The notes: generated by a model from the letters alone, not told the origin. A stretch of 64,000 nucleotides of DNA from Nocardioides luteus (GCF_015752315.1 NZ_JADOVJ010000001.1:5014501-5078500); one strand, 5' to 3'. Positions 43,141 through 53,524 are shown, counted from the stretch's first letter. Numbers and translations: made by a program.

Positions 43141-44453
43141 CGGTCGACGCCTCCCATCACCGGGTCGATGGACGCGATCGCCACGATCACGTCGGCCACC
43201 ATGCCGCCCTCGGACATCACGCTCGTGGCTTGAAGGTTGGTGAACGACGGGTCCCGGAAGTGGACCCGGAAAGGCTTGGTGCCGCCGTCGCTGACCACGT
43301 GGGCGCCGAGCTCTCCGCGCGGCGACTCGATCGCGGCGTACGCCTGGCCGGCTGGCACCCGGAAGCCCTCGGTGACCAGCTTGAAGTGATGGATCAGCGC
43401 CTCCATCGACTCGCCCATGATGTGGCGGATGTGGTCGAGGGAGTTGCCCTGACCGTCGGGGCCGACGGAGAGCTGCGAGGGCCAGGCGATCTTCTTGTCG
43501 GCGACCATCACGGGGGCGCCGTGGAGATCCTTGAGCCTCTTGAGCGCCTGCTCCATGATCCGCAGCGACTCCCACATCTCGGCCAGCCGCACCCGGAACC
43601 GCCCGTAGGAGTCGCAGGTGTCCCAGGTGATGACCTCGAAGTCGTAGTCCTGGTAGCCGGAGTAGGGCTGGGTCTTGCGCAGGTCCCACGGGTAGCCGGT
43701 GCTTCGCAGGATCGGCCCGGTCAGACCGAGCGCGAGGCAGCCCTCCAGGTCGAGGTAGCCGACCTGCTCCAGGCGGCCCTTGAAGATCGGGTTGGCGTTG
43801 CAGAGCGCGGCGTACTCGCTCAGCCGGGTCTTCATCAGCTCGATGAACTCGCTCACCCGCGCGACGGTGCCCTCCGGCACGTCCTGGGCGACGCCGCCTG
43901 GGCGGATGTAGGCGTGGTTCATCCGCAGCCCGGTGATGAACTCGAACAGGTCCAGGCACAGCTCACGCTCGCGGAAGCCGATCGTCATCACGGTCAGCGC
44001 GCCGAGCTCCATGCCACCGGTCGCGATCGCCACCAGGTGGGAGGAGATCCGGTTGAGCTCCATGAGCATGACCCGGATGACGTCGGCCTTCTCCGGCACC
44101 TCGTCGCCGATGCCGAGCAGCTTCTCCACCCCGAGGACGTACGCCGTCTCGTTGAAGATCGGGGACAGGTAGTCCATCCGGGTGACGAAGGTCGTGCCCT
44201 GGGTCCAGGAGCGGAACTCCATGTTCTTCTCGATGCCCGTGTGGAGGTAGCCGATCCCGGCACGCGCCTCGGTGACGGTCTCGCCCTCGAGCTCGAGGAT
44301 CAGCCGGAGCACCCCGTGGGTCGAGGGGTGCTGCGGGCCCATGTTGACGACGATCCGCTCGTCCTTGACGTCCTTGAGGGCGTCGGTCAGCTCGTCCCAG
44401 TCCTGGCCGGTGACGGTGAACGTACGGCCCTCGTCAGCCTCTGTCGCGGTCAT
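43137..44453 (-). CDS. nuoD: NADH-quinone oxidoreductase subunit D
   Basis: 438-residue 49-kDa-type subunit lining the quinone site. [19 protein letters not shown] (quinone-binding His) and [12 protein letters not shown] at the N-terminal side, [15 protein letters not shown], and the C-terminal [18 protein letters not shown]. Complete. Four-base overlaps at both ends. Confidence 0.97.
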   Translation of the reverse strand: MTATEADEGRTFTVTGQDWDELTDALKDVKDERIVVNMGPQHPSTHGVLRLILELEGETVTEARAGIGYLHTGIEKNMEFRSWTQGTTFVTRMDYLSPIFNETAYVLGVEKLLGIGDEVPEKADVIRVMLMELNRISSHLVAIATGGMELGALTVMTIGFRERELCLDLFEFITGLRMNHAYIRPGGVAQDVPEGTVARVSEFIELMKTRLSEYAALCNANPIFKGRLEQVGYLDLEGCLALGLTGPILRSTGYPWDLRKTQPYSGYQDYDFEVITWDTCDSYGRFRVRLAEMWESLRIMEQALKRLKDLHGAPVMVADKKIAWPSQLSVGPDGQGNSLDHIRHIMGESMEALIHHFKLVTEGFRVPAGQAYAAIESPRGELGAHVVSDGGTKPFRVHFRDPSFTNLQATSVMSEGGMVADVIVAIASIDPVMGGVDR

Positions 44454-45084
44454 GAGTAGCTCCTGCGAGTGTCGGGCGGCGGGATCGTCGCGCCCTTGTA
44501 TTCCACGGGGATCCCACCCAGCGGGTAGTCCTTGCGCTGCGGGTGGCCCGGCCAGTCGTCGGGCATCAGGATCCGGGTCAGACCCGGGTGGCCGTCGAAG
44601 ACGATCCCGAACATGTCGTAGGTCTCGCGCTCGTGCCAGTCGAGCGTCGGGTAGATGCCCACCCCGCTCGGCACGTGCGGGTCCTCGTCGGGGGCGCTCG
44701 TCTCGACCCGCACCCGGCGGTTGTACGTCATCGAGAGCAGGTGGTAGACCGCATGCAGCTCTTTGCCCAGGTCAGAGGGGTAGTGAACCCCGGAGACCCC
44801 GGAGCAGAGCTCGAAGCGCAGCTCGTCACGGAGCACCTGCAGGGCCTCGAGCAGCCGCTCGCGGCGTACGTGGAAGGTCAGCTCACCACGGTGGATGACC
44901 GCCTCCGCCTCGGTGAAGGCAAGGGCGTCGGCGATCTCCTTGAACCAGCCGCCGTAGGGCTGCACCCCGACGTCGCTGGTGCGGCTCGGCATCGAGTGCC
45001 GGCGGGTGAGGCCGCCGTAGCCGCTGGTGTCGCCGGTGTCGCTCACGCCGAACATGCCGCTGTTCTGGCCGCTGTTCTGGTCGC

Positions 45085-45088
<4 letters not shown>
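44450..45088 (-). CDS. nuoC: NADH-quinone oxidoreductase subunit C
   Basis: 212-residue 30-kDa-type subunit. [20 protein letters not shown] and [18 protein letters not shown] are the diagnostic blocks; ends [13 protein letters not shown]. The first ~40 residues (Ser/Gly/Asn rich) are an extra leader. The GTG at 45088 overlaps the nuoB stop (GTGA). Confidence 0.94.
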
Positions 45089-45639
<551 letters not shown>

Positions 45640-45640
45640 G

Positions 45641-45997
45641 TCAGTCCCAGTCCAATCCACCGCGGCGCCACACATAGGCGTACGCGACAAAGACGGTCAG
45701 CAGGAACAGGCCCATCTCCGCGAGGCCGAACCACCCCATCGCGTCGAACCTGACGGCCCACGGGTAGAGGAAGATGATCTCGATGTCGAAGATGATGAAG
45801 AGCATCGCGGTGATGTAGTACTTCACCGGGAAACGACCGCCCAGCGCCTGAGGCGTGGCCTCGATCCCGCACTCGTAGGGATCCGCCTTGGCCTGGTTGG
45901 CGCGACTCGGTCCCACGACCGAGCTCATGATCACCGAACCGACCGCGAAGAGCGTCGCCAGTCCCGCCAACGCGAGCACCGGCACGTAGAGCTCCAT
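45641..45997 (-). CDS. nuoA: NADH-quinone oxidoreductase subunit A
   Basis: 118-residue three-helix subunit and first gene of the operon. [21 protein letters not shown] carries the loop cysteine, and [15 protein letters not shown] the membrane acidic residues. AGGAGG precedes the ATG. A CRP-like palindrome is centred ~49 bp upstream. Confidence 0.96.
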   Translation of the reverse strand: MELYVPVLALAGLATLFAVGSVIMSSVVGPSRANQAKADPYECGIEATPQALGGRFPVKYYITAMLFIIFDIEIIFLYPWAVRFDAMGWFGLAEMGLFLLTVFVAYAYVWRRGGLDWD

Positions 45998-46037
45998 CTC
46001 GCCTCCTACCCTGAGCGGCCCACCCCTTCTTGAGACT

Positions 46038-46055
46038 TTGTGAATAGAATCACAA
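46038..46055. promoter_or_regulatory. CRP/GlxR-like operator upstream of nuoA
   Basis: TTGTGAATAGAATCACAA is the CRP consensus TGTGA-N6-TCACA with one extra matching base on each side. It lies in the nuoA leader region, centre ~49 bp before the ATG, and its AT-rich centre could overlap a -10 element. A CRP/FNR-family protein (GlxR/Crp in actinobacteria) probably controls the complex I operon. Confidence 0.7.
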
Positions 46056-46116
46056 TGTGGGCCAACTCACATCCTGCCACTCCTGCGGCGGATTGCAAGT
46101 GGGTTGCTGAAATGGC

Positions 46117-46156
46117 GCGCGGGCACTTTCCCGCCATGGCGGGAAAGTGCCCGCGC
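46117..46156. terminator. 40-bp perfect palindrome downstream of the 46207-47262 gene
   Basis: All 20 base pairs match around the centre CCATGG; one arm reads GCGCGGGCACTTTCCCGCCA. Imperfect outer arms GCAAGTGGGTTGC (46095-46107) and GCAAACGCTTGC (46165-46176) enlarge the structure. It follows the stop of a minus-strand gene by ~50 bases and has no T-run, like the I-shaped terminators of actinobacteria. A recombination or cruciform site is the alternative. Confidence 0.6.
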
Positions 46157-46206
46157 ATCCGGCGGCAAACGCTTGCAGAATCACGCCATGGCGGGGTTGT
46201 GACAGG

Positions 46207-47262
46207 TCAGACGTCGGCGTTAGCCGCCGGCGTTGGCGCGTCGAGGAAAGCTCGGGGGATCACGACGGTCCGCCGGTCCAGGCTCGCAAGTCCCCTGCGG
46301 GGCCGGATCGGCACAACGTTGTACGCCACGACGTGCTCAGTCGCTCGGACCTGTCGGAGCCAGCCCCGATGCCAGGCGACACTCCCCCACGGCCCCTGAA
46401 TCAGGACGGATTCGCCCACCGAGCCGACGACGGTCGCGCCGACCGGATACATAACGGAGATCGGGGCCCGCCCTCCGCGGAGTGCACTCACCGTGTAGAG
46501 CAGCAGAATCAGCGTCCAGACGATCATCTGCCGGTAGGCGCCGTCGATCAGGTTGGTCGTGCATTGGAAGACAGCCAACGCCAGGAACACCCACACCGGC
46601 CACCTCATCTGCTGACGCATCCAGCCACGGCTGAGCCGTACCTGAAGCGCTCGATCGATCACGACTGGCTCGCCTGAGGGCGCCGGCCCCTCAGACCCGC
46701 CCGACCTCATCGTCAGCTCCCGAGCGATGCCCGGACCGATCAACTGAACCGGAAAGTCCAGCGACTTCGACAGCTCCTCGGGCCCAACCAGAAGAGAGGT
46801 CTGCACGTGCAGCCTGAACCGGCCGATCCGCTGCGGGAAGCGCACGGTCACCGATCCATGATCGACCTGTGTGAGCCGTGACCACGGGTAGAGGGCGAGG
46901 CGGTTGGGCGTACGCACTCCCAGACCGGTCGTCGTCGCCCACGATGTGAACGTGGATCCGACCGGGAAGTCGCCTTCGACCCGGCGGCGCACCGACTGGA
47001 CTCCCGTTGCCGCCAGGAGTACCTGGACGGCGACCGTCACCGCCGCGATCAGCATCAGTTCGATATCGAACGGAAGCTGATCGATCGGCAAGCCCCAGGC
47101 CCACAGGTAGACCCCGACCAAGATCGGCGGAAACGCCGCCACGGCGACCCAGAAGCCCAGGCTCGTCAGCTGAGCCATCACCTCGGCTCGCCTCAGGCGA
47201 CGCTGATCGGCGATCGTGACGGTCCAGTCAGTCACCGATCCCGGCACCACATCCACGTCCAC
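46207..47262 (-). CDS. Membrane protein with tandem YcxB-like modules (paralogue A)
   Basis: 351 residues with an internal repeat. Each half has two membrane segments (about 35-56 and 68-88; about 222-240 and 244-262) followed by a beta-rich module beginning (F/Y)PVG (residues 99 and 272). The second module reads GPWGSVAWHRG and ends TVVIPRAFLD, resembling the C terminus of YcxB-like proteins. Paralogue B at 47999-48958 has the same plan. GTG start with GAGGGGAG upstream. Function unknown; the resemblance to YcxB is my reading of motif and topology. Confidence 0.7.
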   Translation of the reverse strand: MDVDVVPGSVTDWTVTIADQRRLRRAEVMAQLTSLGFWVAVAAFPPILVGVYLWAWGLPIDQLPFDIELMLIAAVTVAVQVLLAATGVQSVRRRVEGDFPVGSTFTSWATTTGLGVRTPNRLALYPWSRLTQVDHGSVTVRFPQRIGRFRLHVQTSLLVGPEELSKSLDFPVQLIGPGIARELTMRSGGSEGPAPSGEPVVIDRALQVRLSRGWMRQQMRWPVWVFLALAVFQCTTNLIDGAYRQMIVWTLILLLYTVSALRGGRAPISVMYPVGATVVGSVGESVLIQGPWGSVAWHRGWLRQVRATEHVVAYNVVPIRPRRGLASLDRRTVVIPRAFLDAPTPAANADV

Positions 47263-47355
47263 GAACGGCTCCCCTCAGCGTCCCCGCGGCCCAAAGTCGC
47301 CGCAGCGTAACGGATACCGGGGAGGGAATGTCGGCAAACTCGGAACGGGTCCCCG

Positions 47356-48006
47356 TCAGTCGGGATCTGGGCGGATCCAGCCCTTGGCGAGACCCGCACG
47401 GACGATCGCGTCGGTGGCTTCCCCGAGGGTGGTGCTCGCTGCGACGACGCCGGCTTCACGGGCGCGGACCCGGGATTCGGTGGCGCCGGGCATGCTCCAG
47501 GTGCCACCGCGGTTGAGCCAGTTGAGGAGCATCGGCTCGAGGCGGTCCATCGCCTTGCAGAAGCGCGCCTCGGGGGTCTGAGCGGCCTCGAACTCGTCCC
47601 ACAGCGCGCGGATCTCCCCCGCCTGGTCCGGCGGCAGCATCGTGAAGAGACGGTCGGCGGCGGCAAGCTCGCGCTCGACCTGGTCGACGACCGCAGCAGC
47701 GTCGAAGACCGGGCTGTCGCCGGCGTAGATCTCGACCATGTCGTGGATGATCACAAGCTTGATCGCGTGCCCGACATCGATCGGCTCGTCGGCGTACTCG
47801 GCCAGCAGCAGCACCATCAGCGCCAGGTGCCAGGAGTGCTCGGCGTCGTTCTCACGGCGGTCGGCCGCGGCCAGCGGCGAGGCGCGCAGGATCGTCTTGA
47901 GCCTGTCGGCCTCCGCGATGAACTCCAGCTGGGCCCGCAGCCTCCCGCCGATCTCGGCAGGGAGCGGGTTCAGGTCGGTGATGAGGTCGGCAGGCGAGTC
48001 ATCCAT
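47356..48006 (-). CDS. HD-domain phosphohydrolase (YfbR/HDDC2-like)
   Basis: 216 residues. Metal-binding HD motifs: His in NDAEHSWHLALM, the HD pair in VIIHDMVEIYAGD, and Asp in KAMDRLEPMLLNW. This pattern matches 5'-deoxynucleotidase YfbR/HDDC2-type proteins that dephosphorylate deoxynucleoside monophosphates; the substrate is inferred. Its first eight bases overlap the end of paralogue B, so the two are cotranscribed; paralogue A follows after 93 bases. Confidence 0.85.
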   Translation of the reverse strand: MDDSPADLITDLNPLPAEIGGRLRAQLEFIAEADRLKTILRASPLAAADRRENDAEHSWHLALMVLLLAEYADEPIDVGHAIKLVIIHDMVEIYAGDSPVFDAAAVVDQVERELAAADRLFTMLPPDQAGEIRALWDEFEAAQTPEARFCKAMDRLEPMLLNWLNRGGTWSMPGATESRVRAREAGVVAASTTLGEATDAIVRAGLAKGWIRPDPD

Positions 48007-48958
48007 GCGTTGACCTTCGCATGGCGCGTACGTCTGGAGAAACCGACTCCTCGTCGAGGATCGCCCGCGGCACGATCACCCGCGCCGCGCCCGACCTGAA
48101 GACGATCGCATACCTCGTCCTGGCGACCGGCGTGAGCTTGGACCGGTGGATTGACGTACGTCCCCACGGGCCACGGACCACCAGATACTCACCGAAGGAA
48201 CCGCTGATCGTTGACCCGATCGGGTAGGTGCCGATCGTCGGAAGGACGGTAGCGGCGATGACGACGCCCAGGGCGAGCGTCAATCCTCCTGCCGTCCCCA
48301 GAGCCGGCCAAAGGTCGCCGTCAGCAATCCTGAGAAGCACCAACAGCACGGCTGCGGCAACCACGATCCAGCCCGCCACGCGGAAGCGGCGCACTGCCGC
48401 CCCGCACAGGGCGATCTGCAGCTTTCGGTCGACGACCACGGAGCGCTCGCCGGGTGCATCCTCGCGAGCAACCGGTTCGACGACACGTCCATCGACACCG
48501 CGGTCCAGGCGCGCCCTCGCCTGCTCACCCAGCACCTGCCGAGCCACCAGGAGATTCTGCTTCGGACTCAGCGTTCGCAGGTGCACGGCGATCGGCCCGA
48601 CGTTCGTAGCAGCGATGCGATCCCAGTTGATCTCCATACCACCACCGCGGCCGTCGAGCCGGTATGCCGTCGCGCCCGCCCAGGAACGGAAGGTCTCTCC
48701 GACGGGGTAGACCTGTCGGACCCGCCGCACCGAGATCCCGATGATCAGGGCCACAGAGGCAAGCAGGGCGGCGATCGCCACGACCGGGTGCCAGTCGAGC
48801 ACCATCGCAGCGCCGGCGATGATCCCCACGGCTACGCACAAACCCAACCAGGTCGAAGGCTGCCGCACCCACCACCGCCGATACGCACGCATGAACTCGC
48901 GCCGTTCCTCGGCGGTCACCGTCCATGTGGCGTCCGGCGCGTCGATCAAGTCAGTCAC
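47999..48958 (-). CDS. Membrane protein with tandem YcxB-like modules (paralogue B)
   Basis: 319 residues, same architecture as paralogue A: two membrane segments (about 36-54 and 59-77), a module starting YPVGETFRSW at 84, two more segments (about 194-212 and 220-238), then YPIGSTISGSFGE at 245, GPWGRTSIHRS and RVIVPRAILDEE. Both proteins also share VV(I/V)DR(A/K)LQ before the second half. Role unknown; a membrane-associated sensor or modulator is conceivable but unsupported. Confidence 0.7.
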   Translation of the reverse strand: MTDLIDAPDATWTVTAEERREFMRAYRRWWVRQPSTWLGLCVAVGIIAGAAMVLDWHPVVAIAALLASVALIIGISVRRVRQVYPVGETFRSWAGATAYRLDGRGGGMEINWDRIAATNVGPIAVHLRTLSPKQNLLVARQVLGEQARARLDRGVDGRVVEPVAREDAPGERSVVVDRKLQIALCGAAVRRFRVAGWIVVAAAVLLVLLRIADGDLWPALGTAGGLTLALGVVIAATVLPTIGTYPIGSTISGSFGEYLVVRGPWGRTSIHRSKLTPVARTRYAIVFRSGAARVIVPRAILDEESVSPDVRAMRRSTHG

Positions 48959-49002
48959 GACGCCGCATCATGCCGTAGCGCCACACGCCAACAGGCCTCG
49001 GG

Positions 49003-49680
49003 TCAGCGGGTGGGAAGGGGGAGCGCGCGCTTGGAGCGGCTCACGTAGGCCGAGCCCTCCGGGCCGACGACGACGTAGGAGTCGCCCAAGCGGGAGTTGT
49101 ACTCCAGGTGCGCACGACCCCAGAACATGCCGATCCGGATGCCGCCGTACATCCCCGGGGCGGTGAACCAGGCCTCGTCGGGGCCGCCCTCCTCGGAGAT
49201 GAGCCGGACGTCGAACGTACGCAGCTGGTGGTCGCCGCGGAACTCGGCGGTCAGCTCGGCGAGCGTCGTGTTGACGTGGTGGTTGACGGCCTCGAGGTTG
49301 TCACCGAGCGGGGTGCCGGGGCGGAAGAACGGGTCGAGCATGTCGAGCAGGTGGTCGTGACCGCGTCGCTTGGCGAGCAGGTAGGGCGTCTCGCCGTGCG
49401 CGGTGGGCAGCGACCTGACCCCGCCCAGCGAGAGGAGCTCCTGCACCGTCTCCCGCGGCGCACCGAGGTAGGCGGCGTGGTGGAGCGGGGTGAACATCGA
49501 CTCGCCGCCGATCTTCCAGGTGTTGACGCCGACGGTGTAGTCGTTGCGCACCTGCGAGAGCGCGCGGCGCCAGTCCCCCTGCGCGGCCGCGTCGGTGAGC
49601 GAGTCCCTGGCCTTGACCGCTGCGGGGCCGTAGGCCTCGCGAGGCATCAAGATGCCGTCCCATGGCAACGTGGTGGTCAT
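49003..49680 (-). CDS. Ankyrin-repeat protein
   Basis: 225 residues. Residues ~20-120 contain ankyrin-type repeats (ESMFTPLHHAAYLGAPRETV with LLSLGG, then HGETPYLLAKRRGHDHLLDM). The C-terminal ~90 residues (LRTFDVRLISEEGG, AWFTAPGMYGGI, YVVVGPEGSAYVS) are not recognised. No signal peptide or membrane segment. Interaction partner unknown. Confidence 0.8.
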   Translation of the reverse strand: MTTTLPWDGILMPREAYGPAAVKARDSLTDAAAQGDWRRALSQVRNDYTVGVNTWKIGGESMFTPLHHAAYLGAPRETVQELLSLGGVRSLPTAHGETPYLLAKRRGHDHLLDMLDPFFRPGTPLGDNLEAVNHHVNTTLAELTAEFRGDHQLRTFDVRLISEEGGPDEAWFTAPGMYGGIRIGMFWGRAHLEYNSRLGDSYVVVGPEGSAYVSRSKRALPLPTR

Positions 49681-49699
49681 AGTTGAACTTTCGCAGAGA

Positions 49700-50389
49700 T
49701 CAAGCGGTTGCGTGATGGAGTGCGACGATTCCGCCCGAGAGATTCGTCCAGGTCGGCGACTTCCAGCCCGCTGAGGAGAGCATCTCGGCGAGACCTGCCT
49801 GGTCTGGCCATGCCCGGATGGACTCAGCGAGATAGACGTACGCGTCGGGGGAGGACGATACCGCGCGCGCGACCGGAGGAAGGGCCTTCATCAGGTATTC
49901 GACGTAGAGCGTCCGGAACGGCTTCCAGGTCGGGTGCGAGAACTCGCAGACCACGATCCGGCCGCCGGGGCGGGTGACCCGACGCAGCTCACGCAGGCCG
50001 GCCGCCGGGTCGACGATGTTGCGCAGACCGAACGAGATCGTGACCGCGTCGAAGGTCGCATCGCGGTAGGGCAGCCGGGTGCCGTCGCCGGCCGTGAACG
50101 GCAGGTGGGGCTTGGCCTCCTTGCCGACCTGGAGCATCCCGATCGAGAAGTCGGTCGGGACCACCTCGGCCCCTGCGTCCAGGAACGGCTGCGACGAGGT
50201 GCCGGTGCCGGCGGCCAGGTCGAGCACGAGCTCGCCGGGCTTCGGGTCGACGGCCTTGATCACCTCGCGACGCCAGCGCCGGTCCTGGCCGAGCGAGAGC
50301 ACGTCGTTGGTGATGTCGTAGCGCTTGGCCACGGCGTCGAACATCCGGCGGACGTCGCCGGGCTGCTTGTCCAGATCTGCTCGGGTCAC
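49700..50389 (-). CDS. menG: Demethylmenaquinone methyltransferase
   Basis: 229-residue UbiE/MenG-family SAM-dependent methyltransferase, final step of menaquinone synthesis. [25 protein letters not shown] is the family N terminus; SAM motif I is [34 protein letters not shown], split over motifs II-III, and CEFSHP are typical. GTG start. It stands near menF and the menDCE block. Confidence 0.95.
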   Translation of the reverse strand: MTRADLDKQPGDVRRMFDAVAKRYDITNDVLSLGQDRRWRREVIKAVDPKPGELVLDLAAGTGTSSQPFLDAGAEVVPTDFSIGMLQVGKEAKPHLPFTAGDGTRLPYRDATFDAVTISFGLRNIVDPAAGLRELRRVTRPGGRIVVCEFSHPTWKPFRTLYVEYLMKALPPVARAVSSSPDAYVYLAESIRAWPDQAGLAEMLSSAGWKSPTWTNLSGGIVALHHATA

Positions 50390-50426
50390 GGGCTGATTCT
50401 GTCTCGGGTCGCTGTCCGGCCGGAAC

Positions 50427-51008
50427 TCAGGCGAGCTTCTCGAAGATCTCGTCGGCGTACTTCGCCGCGTCTTCCTTCGAGGCGGCGGTCGCCTGGACGG
50501 TCAGGTCGTTGGACGCGTGCGAGCAGGTCGCCTGGGTCTGACCGGTCGACTGGTCGGCGCTGGAGTAGCAGACGTTGTCGCGCACCTTGGAGACCTCGCC
50601 ACCGCCGTAGTAGGCGCTGCCGTCGCCGGCGAAGGCGCGGATCATCACGGACTTCTTCATGTCCTTGGTGATGTAGGTGCGCGAGGACATCGAGAACCCG
50701 AGCGCGTCGGACACGTTGCGGTCCTCGGTCCTCGAGCTCGCCGCGTTCTGCTTGATGAAGGTGTCCAACTGCTCCTCGGACGCGCCCTGCTTCTTGATCA
50801 CGTCGAGGTCGTAGGAGGACTTCTTGTCGGCCGGCTGGTAGCCGCCCGACAGCGTCTCGGGGAGCGTGATCTTCACGCCCGAATGGGACTCGGAGTCGCC
50901 AACCCACCGTGGCAGGCCAACGCCCAGCACGACGAAGAGGGCCAAGGCGATGATGCCGAGGGTGATGCCGTTCTCTGCGATGAACGACTGCTCTTTGTTG
51001 GTACTCAC
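50427..51008 (-). CDS. Hypothetical single-pass membrane protein
   Basis: 193 residues from a GTG at 51008. One membrane segment near the N terminus (about 14-36, [22 protein letters not shown]), then an extracytoplasmic-type domain with two cysteines (DNVCYSS and TCSHASND) that could form a disulfide. A C-terminal helix ([18 protein letters not shown]) ends it. I recognise no family. Divergent from menF across ~107 bp. Confidence 0.75.
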   Translation of the reverse strand: MSTNKEQSFIAENGITLGIIALALFVVLGVGLPRWVGDSESHSGVKITLPETLSGGYQPADKKSSYDLDVIKKQGASEEQLDTFIKQNAASSRTEDRNVSDALGFSMSSRTYITKDMKKSVMIRAFAGDGSAYYGGGEVSKVRDNVCYSSADQSTGQTQATCSHASNDLTVQATAASKEDAAKYADEIFEKLA

Positions 51009-51115
51009 GCCAGCGCACGCTACAACCCCGATGGTGGTGGATGGCAAACGGGGCGCAATGCCACATACATCACTTCGACTCGTCTCGGCCGACACCACGC
51101 CGATACCCTGAGGGC

Positions 51116-52366
51116 GTGAGTGAGTCTGAGCAGCGGTCCCTGGTGGCCACCACCGTGGCCCTCGACGCCGGGTCCGAGACGCTCGACGACCTGCTCGCGC
51201 TGCTGCCCGCACGCCGGCGCGTGCTGTCGTGGGTCCGCCACGGCGAGGGCCTGGTCGGCTGGGGCACCGCCGCCGAGATCCGTACGTCCGGGCCCGAGCG
51301 GTTCGCGCACGCGACCAAGTGGTTCGAGGAGCTGGCCGCCGTCTCGACGGTCTCCGATCCTGTCGGCGTGCCCGGCACCGGACTGGTCGGCTTCGGCTCC
51401 TTCGCCTTCGCGGACCTGCCCGGTTTCTCCGTGCTCAAGGTGCCCGCGGTCGTCGTCGGCAAGCGTGGCGACACCGCCTGGGTGACCACGGTCGGACCGG
51501 CCGCCACGCCGCCTCCTCCCCTGGCTCCGACGCCGGCCCCGGAGGCGCCGCGCGACGTCGTCTTCGCCGACGCGTACGTCGACGGCGAGCACTGGATGCG
51601 GATCGTCGCCGACGCCGTCTCCCGGCTCCAGCACGGAGACCTCGACAAGGTCGTCCTCGCCCGCGATCTGCTTGCCGCGGCCAGCGCGCCGATCGACATC
51701 CGCGCCGTGCTGCGGCGGCTGGCCGCTGCGTACCCGACGTGCTGGACGTTCCACGTCGACGACCTCTTCGGCGCGACCCCCGAGCTGCTCGTCCGCCGCG
51801 AGCGCGGCCTGGTCACCTCCCGCGTCCTCGCGGGCACGATCTGGCCGACCGGCGAGGAGGACCTCGACCACGCCCTGGCCGCCTCGCTGGCGGAGTCGTC
51901 GAAGAACCTCGAGGAGCACGAGTACGCCGCCAGGTCGGTCGCCGACGCCCTGGAGCCGCACTGCTCCTCGATGAACGTGCCCGAGGCTCCCTTCGTGCTC
52001 AAGCTCCCCAACGTGATGCACCTGGCCACCGACATCACCGGTGTGGCCAGCGACGGGGTGAGCTCGCTCGACCTGGCCGCGGCACTGCACCCCTCGGCCG
52101 CGGTCGGCGGCACCCCGCGCGAGGACGCCGTCGCCCTCATCGCCGAGATCGAGTCGATGGAGCGCGCCCGCTACGCCGGGCCGGTCGGCTGGATGGACGC
52201 CTCCGGCGACGGCGAGTGGGGCATCGCGCTGCGCTCGGCCGAGATGATCGACGACCGCACCGCCCGCCTCTTCGCCGGCTGCGGCATCGTGGCGAGCTCC
52301 GACCCGGAGACCGAGCTGGCCGAGACCCAGGCCAAGTTCGTCCCGATCCGCGACGCCCTGTCCTAA
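51116..52366 (+). CDS. menF: Isochorismate synthase
   Basis: 416-residue chorismate-utilising enzyme converting chorismate to isochorismate, first step of menaquinone synthesis. LDKVVLARDLL (Lys base), SRVLAGTIWPTGEEDLD, KNLEEHEYAARSV, LHPSAAVGGTPRE and ARYAGPVGWMDASGDGEW are diagnostic. GTG at 51116; the sequence GATACCCT seven bases upstream could be a -10, which would make the transcript nearly leaderless. Confidence 0.94.
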   Translation: MSESEQRSLVATTVALDAGSETLDDLLALLPARRRVLSWVRHGEGLVGWGTAAEIRTSGPERFAHATKWFEELAAVSTVSDPVGVPGTGLVGFGSFAFADLPGFSVLKVPAVVVGKRGDTAWVTTVGPAATPPPPLAPTPAPEAPRDVVFADAYVDGEHWMRIVADAVSRLQHGDLDKVVLARDLLAAASAPIDIRAVLRRLAAAYPTCWTFHVDDLFGATPELLVRRERGLVTSRVLAGTIWPTGEEDLDHALAASLAESSKNLEEHEYAARSVADALEPHCSSMNVPEAPFVLKLPNVMHLATDITGVASDGVSSLDLAAALHPSAAVGGTPREDAVALIAEIESMERARYAGPVGWMDASGDGEWGIALRSAEMIDDRTARLFAGCGIVASSDPETELAETQAKFVPIRDALS

Positions 52367-52375
52367 CCTCCATTC

Positions 52376-52867
52376 ATGGAGAACTCGGACGGTCTCATCC
52401 GCACATCCCTGCGCGAGGGGGAGGAGAACGCCGATCGGCTGGCACGCACCCAGCTGCTCATGGTCCCGATCCTGATCGTGGCGATGATCTCGGTCCCCGC
52501 CTATCGGATCGTCCATGACGACGGGGCGGACGGGGACAGCTACGGCTTCTGGTCATCCATCAGCTGGCTTGCCGACCGCCCCGACGACGCGCCCGGCGCC
52601 TATCGGCTGCTCGTCATCGCGGCGATGCTGACGATCGTCTTCGCCGTGGCGGCCGCGGCGATGGGCCTCTTCCTCGCCTACTCCCGAAGCAACCATCCCG
52701 CCGTCGAGACCGGGATCGCGATCGCGTCCGGAGCGTTGCCGAGCGTCGTGGGCGTGATCGGCGTGATCGCGCTGCCCGAGGACTCGGCCGTACAGATGGG
52801 CTGGGGCCTGCTCCTCCCCGCCTTCCTCGGACTGTGGCTCGCCAACATGGTCCGCTCCGAGGTCTAG
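52376..52867 (+). CDS. Hypothetical four-helix membrane protein
   Basis: 163 residues with four hydrophobic segments (about 28-46, 78-104, 113-131, 138-157) and a hydrophilic acidic N terminus (LREGEENADRLAR). No motif recognised. It starts nine bases after menF and may be cotranscribed with it. Confidence 0.75.
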   Translation: MENSDGLIRTSLREGEENADRLARTQLLMVPILIVAMISVPAYRIVHDDGADGDSYGFWSSISWLADRPDDAPGAYRLLVIAAMLTIVFAVAAAAMGLFLAYSRSNHPAVETGIAIASGALPSVVGVIGVIALPEDSAVQMGWGLLLPAFLGLWLANMVRSEV

Positions 52868-52891
52868 ATCCGGCGCGATAGATTCGGCGGC

Positions 52892-53524
52892 ATGAGGATC
52901 ACGAAGTTCGGCCATTCCTGTGTCCGGATCGAGCACGACGGGGCGGTGGTGGTCGTCGACCCGGGCGTGTTCGCGCAGCCCGAGGCGCTCGACGGGGCGA
53001 CGGCGGTGCTGATCACCCACGAGCACCCCGACCACTACAACCCGGCGCTCCTCGAGGGCAACGACGCACCGGTCTTCACCATCGGCGCGGTCGCGGCGCA
53101 GATCCAGAAGGGTGCTCCTGCGGTCCACGAGCGGACCACGGTGGTGAAGCCGGGCGAGTCCTTCGACGTCGGGCTGCCGGTCACGGCGGTCAACGAGAAG
53201 CACGCGGTCATCCACGCCGACCTGCCCCACTTCGACAACTCTGGCTACCTGATCCAGGCCGGGGACACCAAGATCTTCCACCCGGGCGATGCACTGGACG
53301 GCCCTGGCGAGGCCGTGGACGTACTCTTCCTGCCGGTCTCGGCGCCGTGGGCCCGGTCCGCCGAGCTGATCGACTTCGCCCGCTCCGTAGGAGCCTCGCG
53401 TACGGTCGCGATCCACGACCGGGTCTACTCCGAGGCCGGCTCCGGAATCTTCGACACCCAGGCCGCCGCCCTGATCCCGGCCGAGCGCGGCTACGTACGT
53501 CTCGCGGACGGGGCTGACCTCTGA
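52892..53524 (+). CDS. MBL-fold metal-dependent hydrolase (UlaG-like)
   Basis: 210 residues. The metallo-beta-lactamase motif THEHPDHYNP, the N-terminal KFGHSCVRIEHDG and KIFHPGDAL are characteristic of the UlaG-like branch. Two-metal hydrolase of unknown substrate. Its stop overlaps the next gene by one base (TGATG). Confidence 0.9.
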   Translation: MRITKFGHSCVRIEHDGAVVVVDPGVFAQPEALDGATAVLITHEHPDHYNPALLEGNDAPVFTIGAVAAQIQKGAPAVHERTTVVKPGESFDVGLPVTAVNEKHAVIHADLPHFDNSGYLIQAGDTKIFHPGDALDGPGEAVDVLFLPVSAPWARSAELIDFARSVGASRTVAIHDRVYSEAGSGIFDTQAAALIPAERGYVRLADGADL

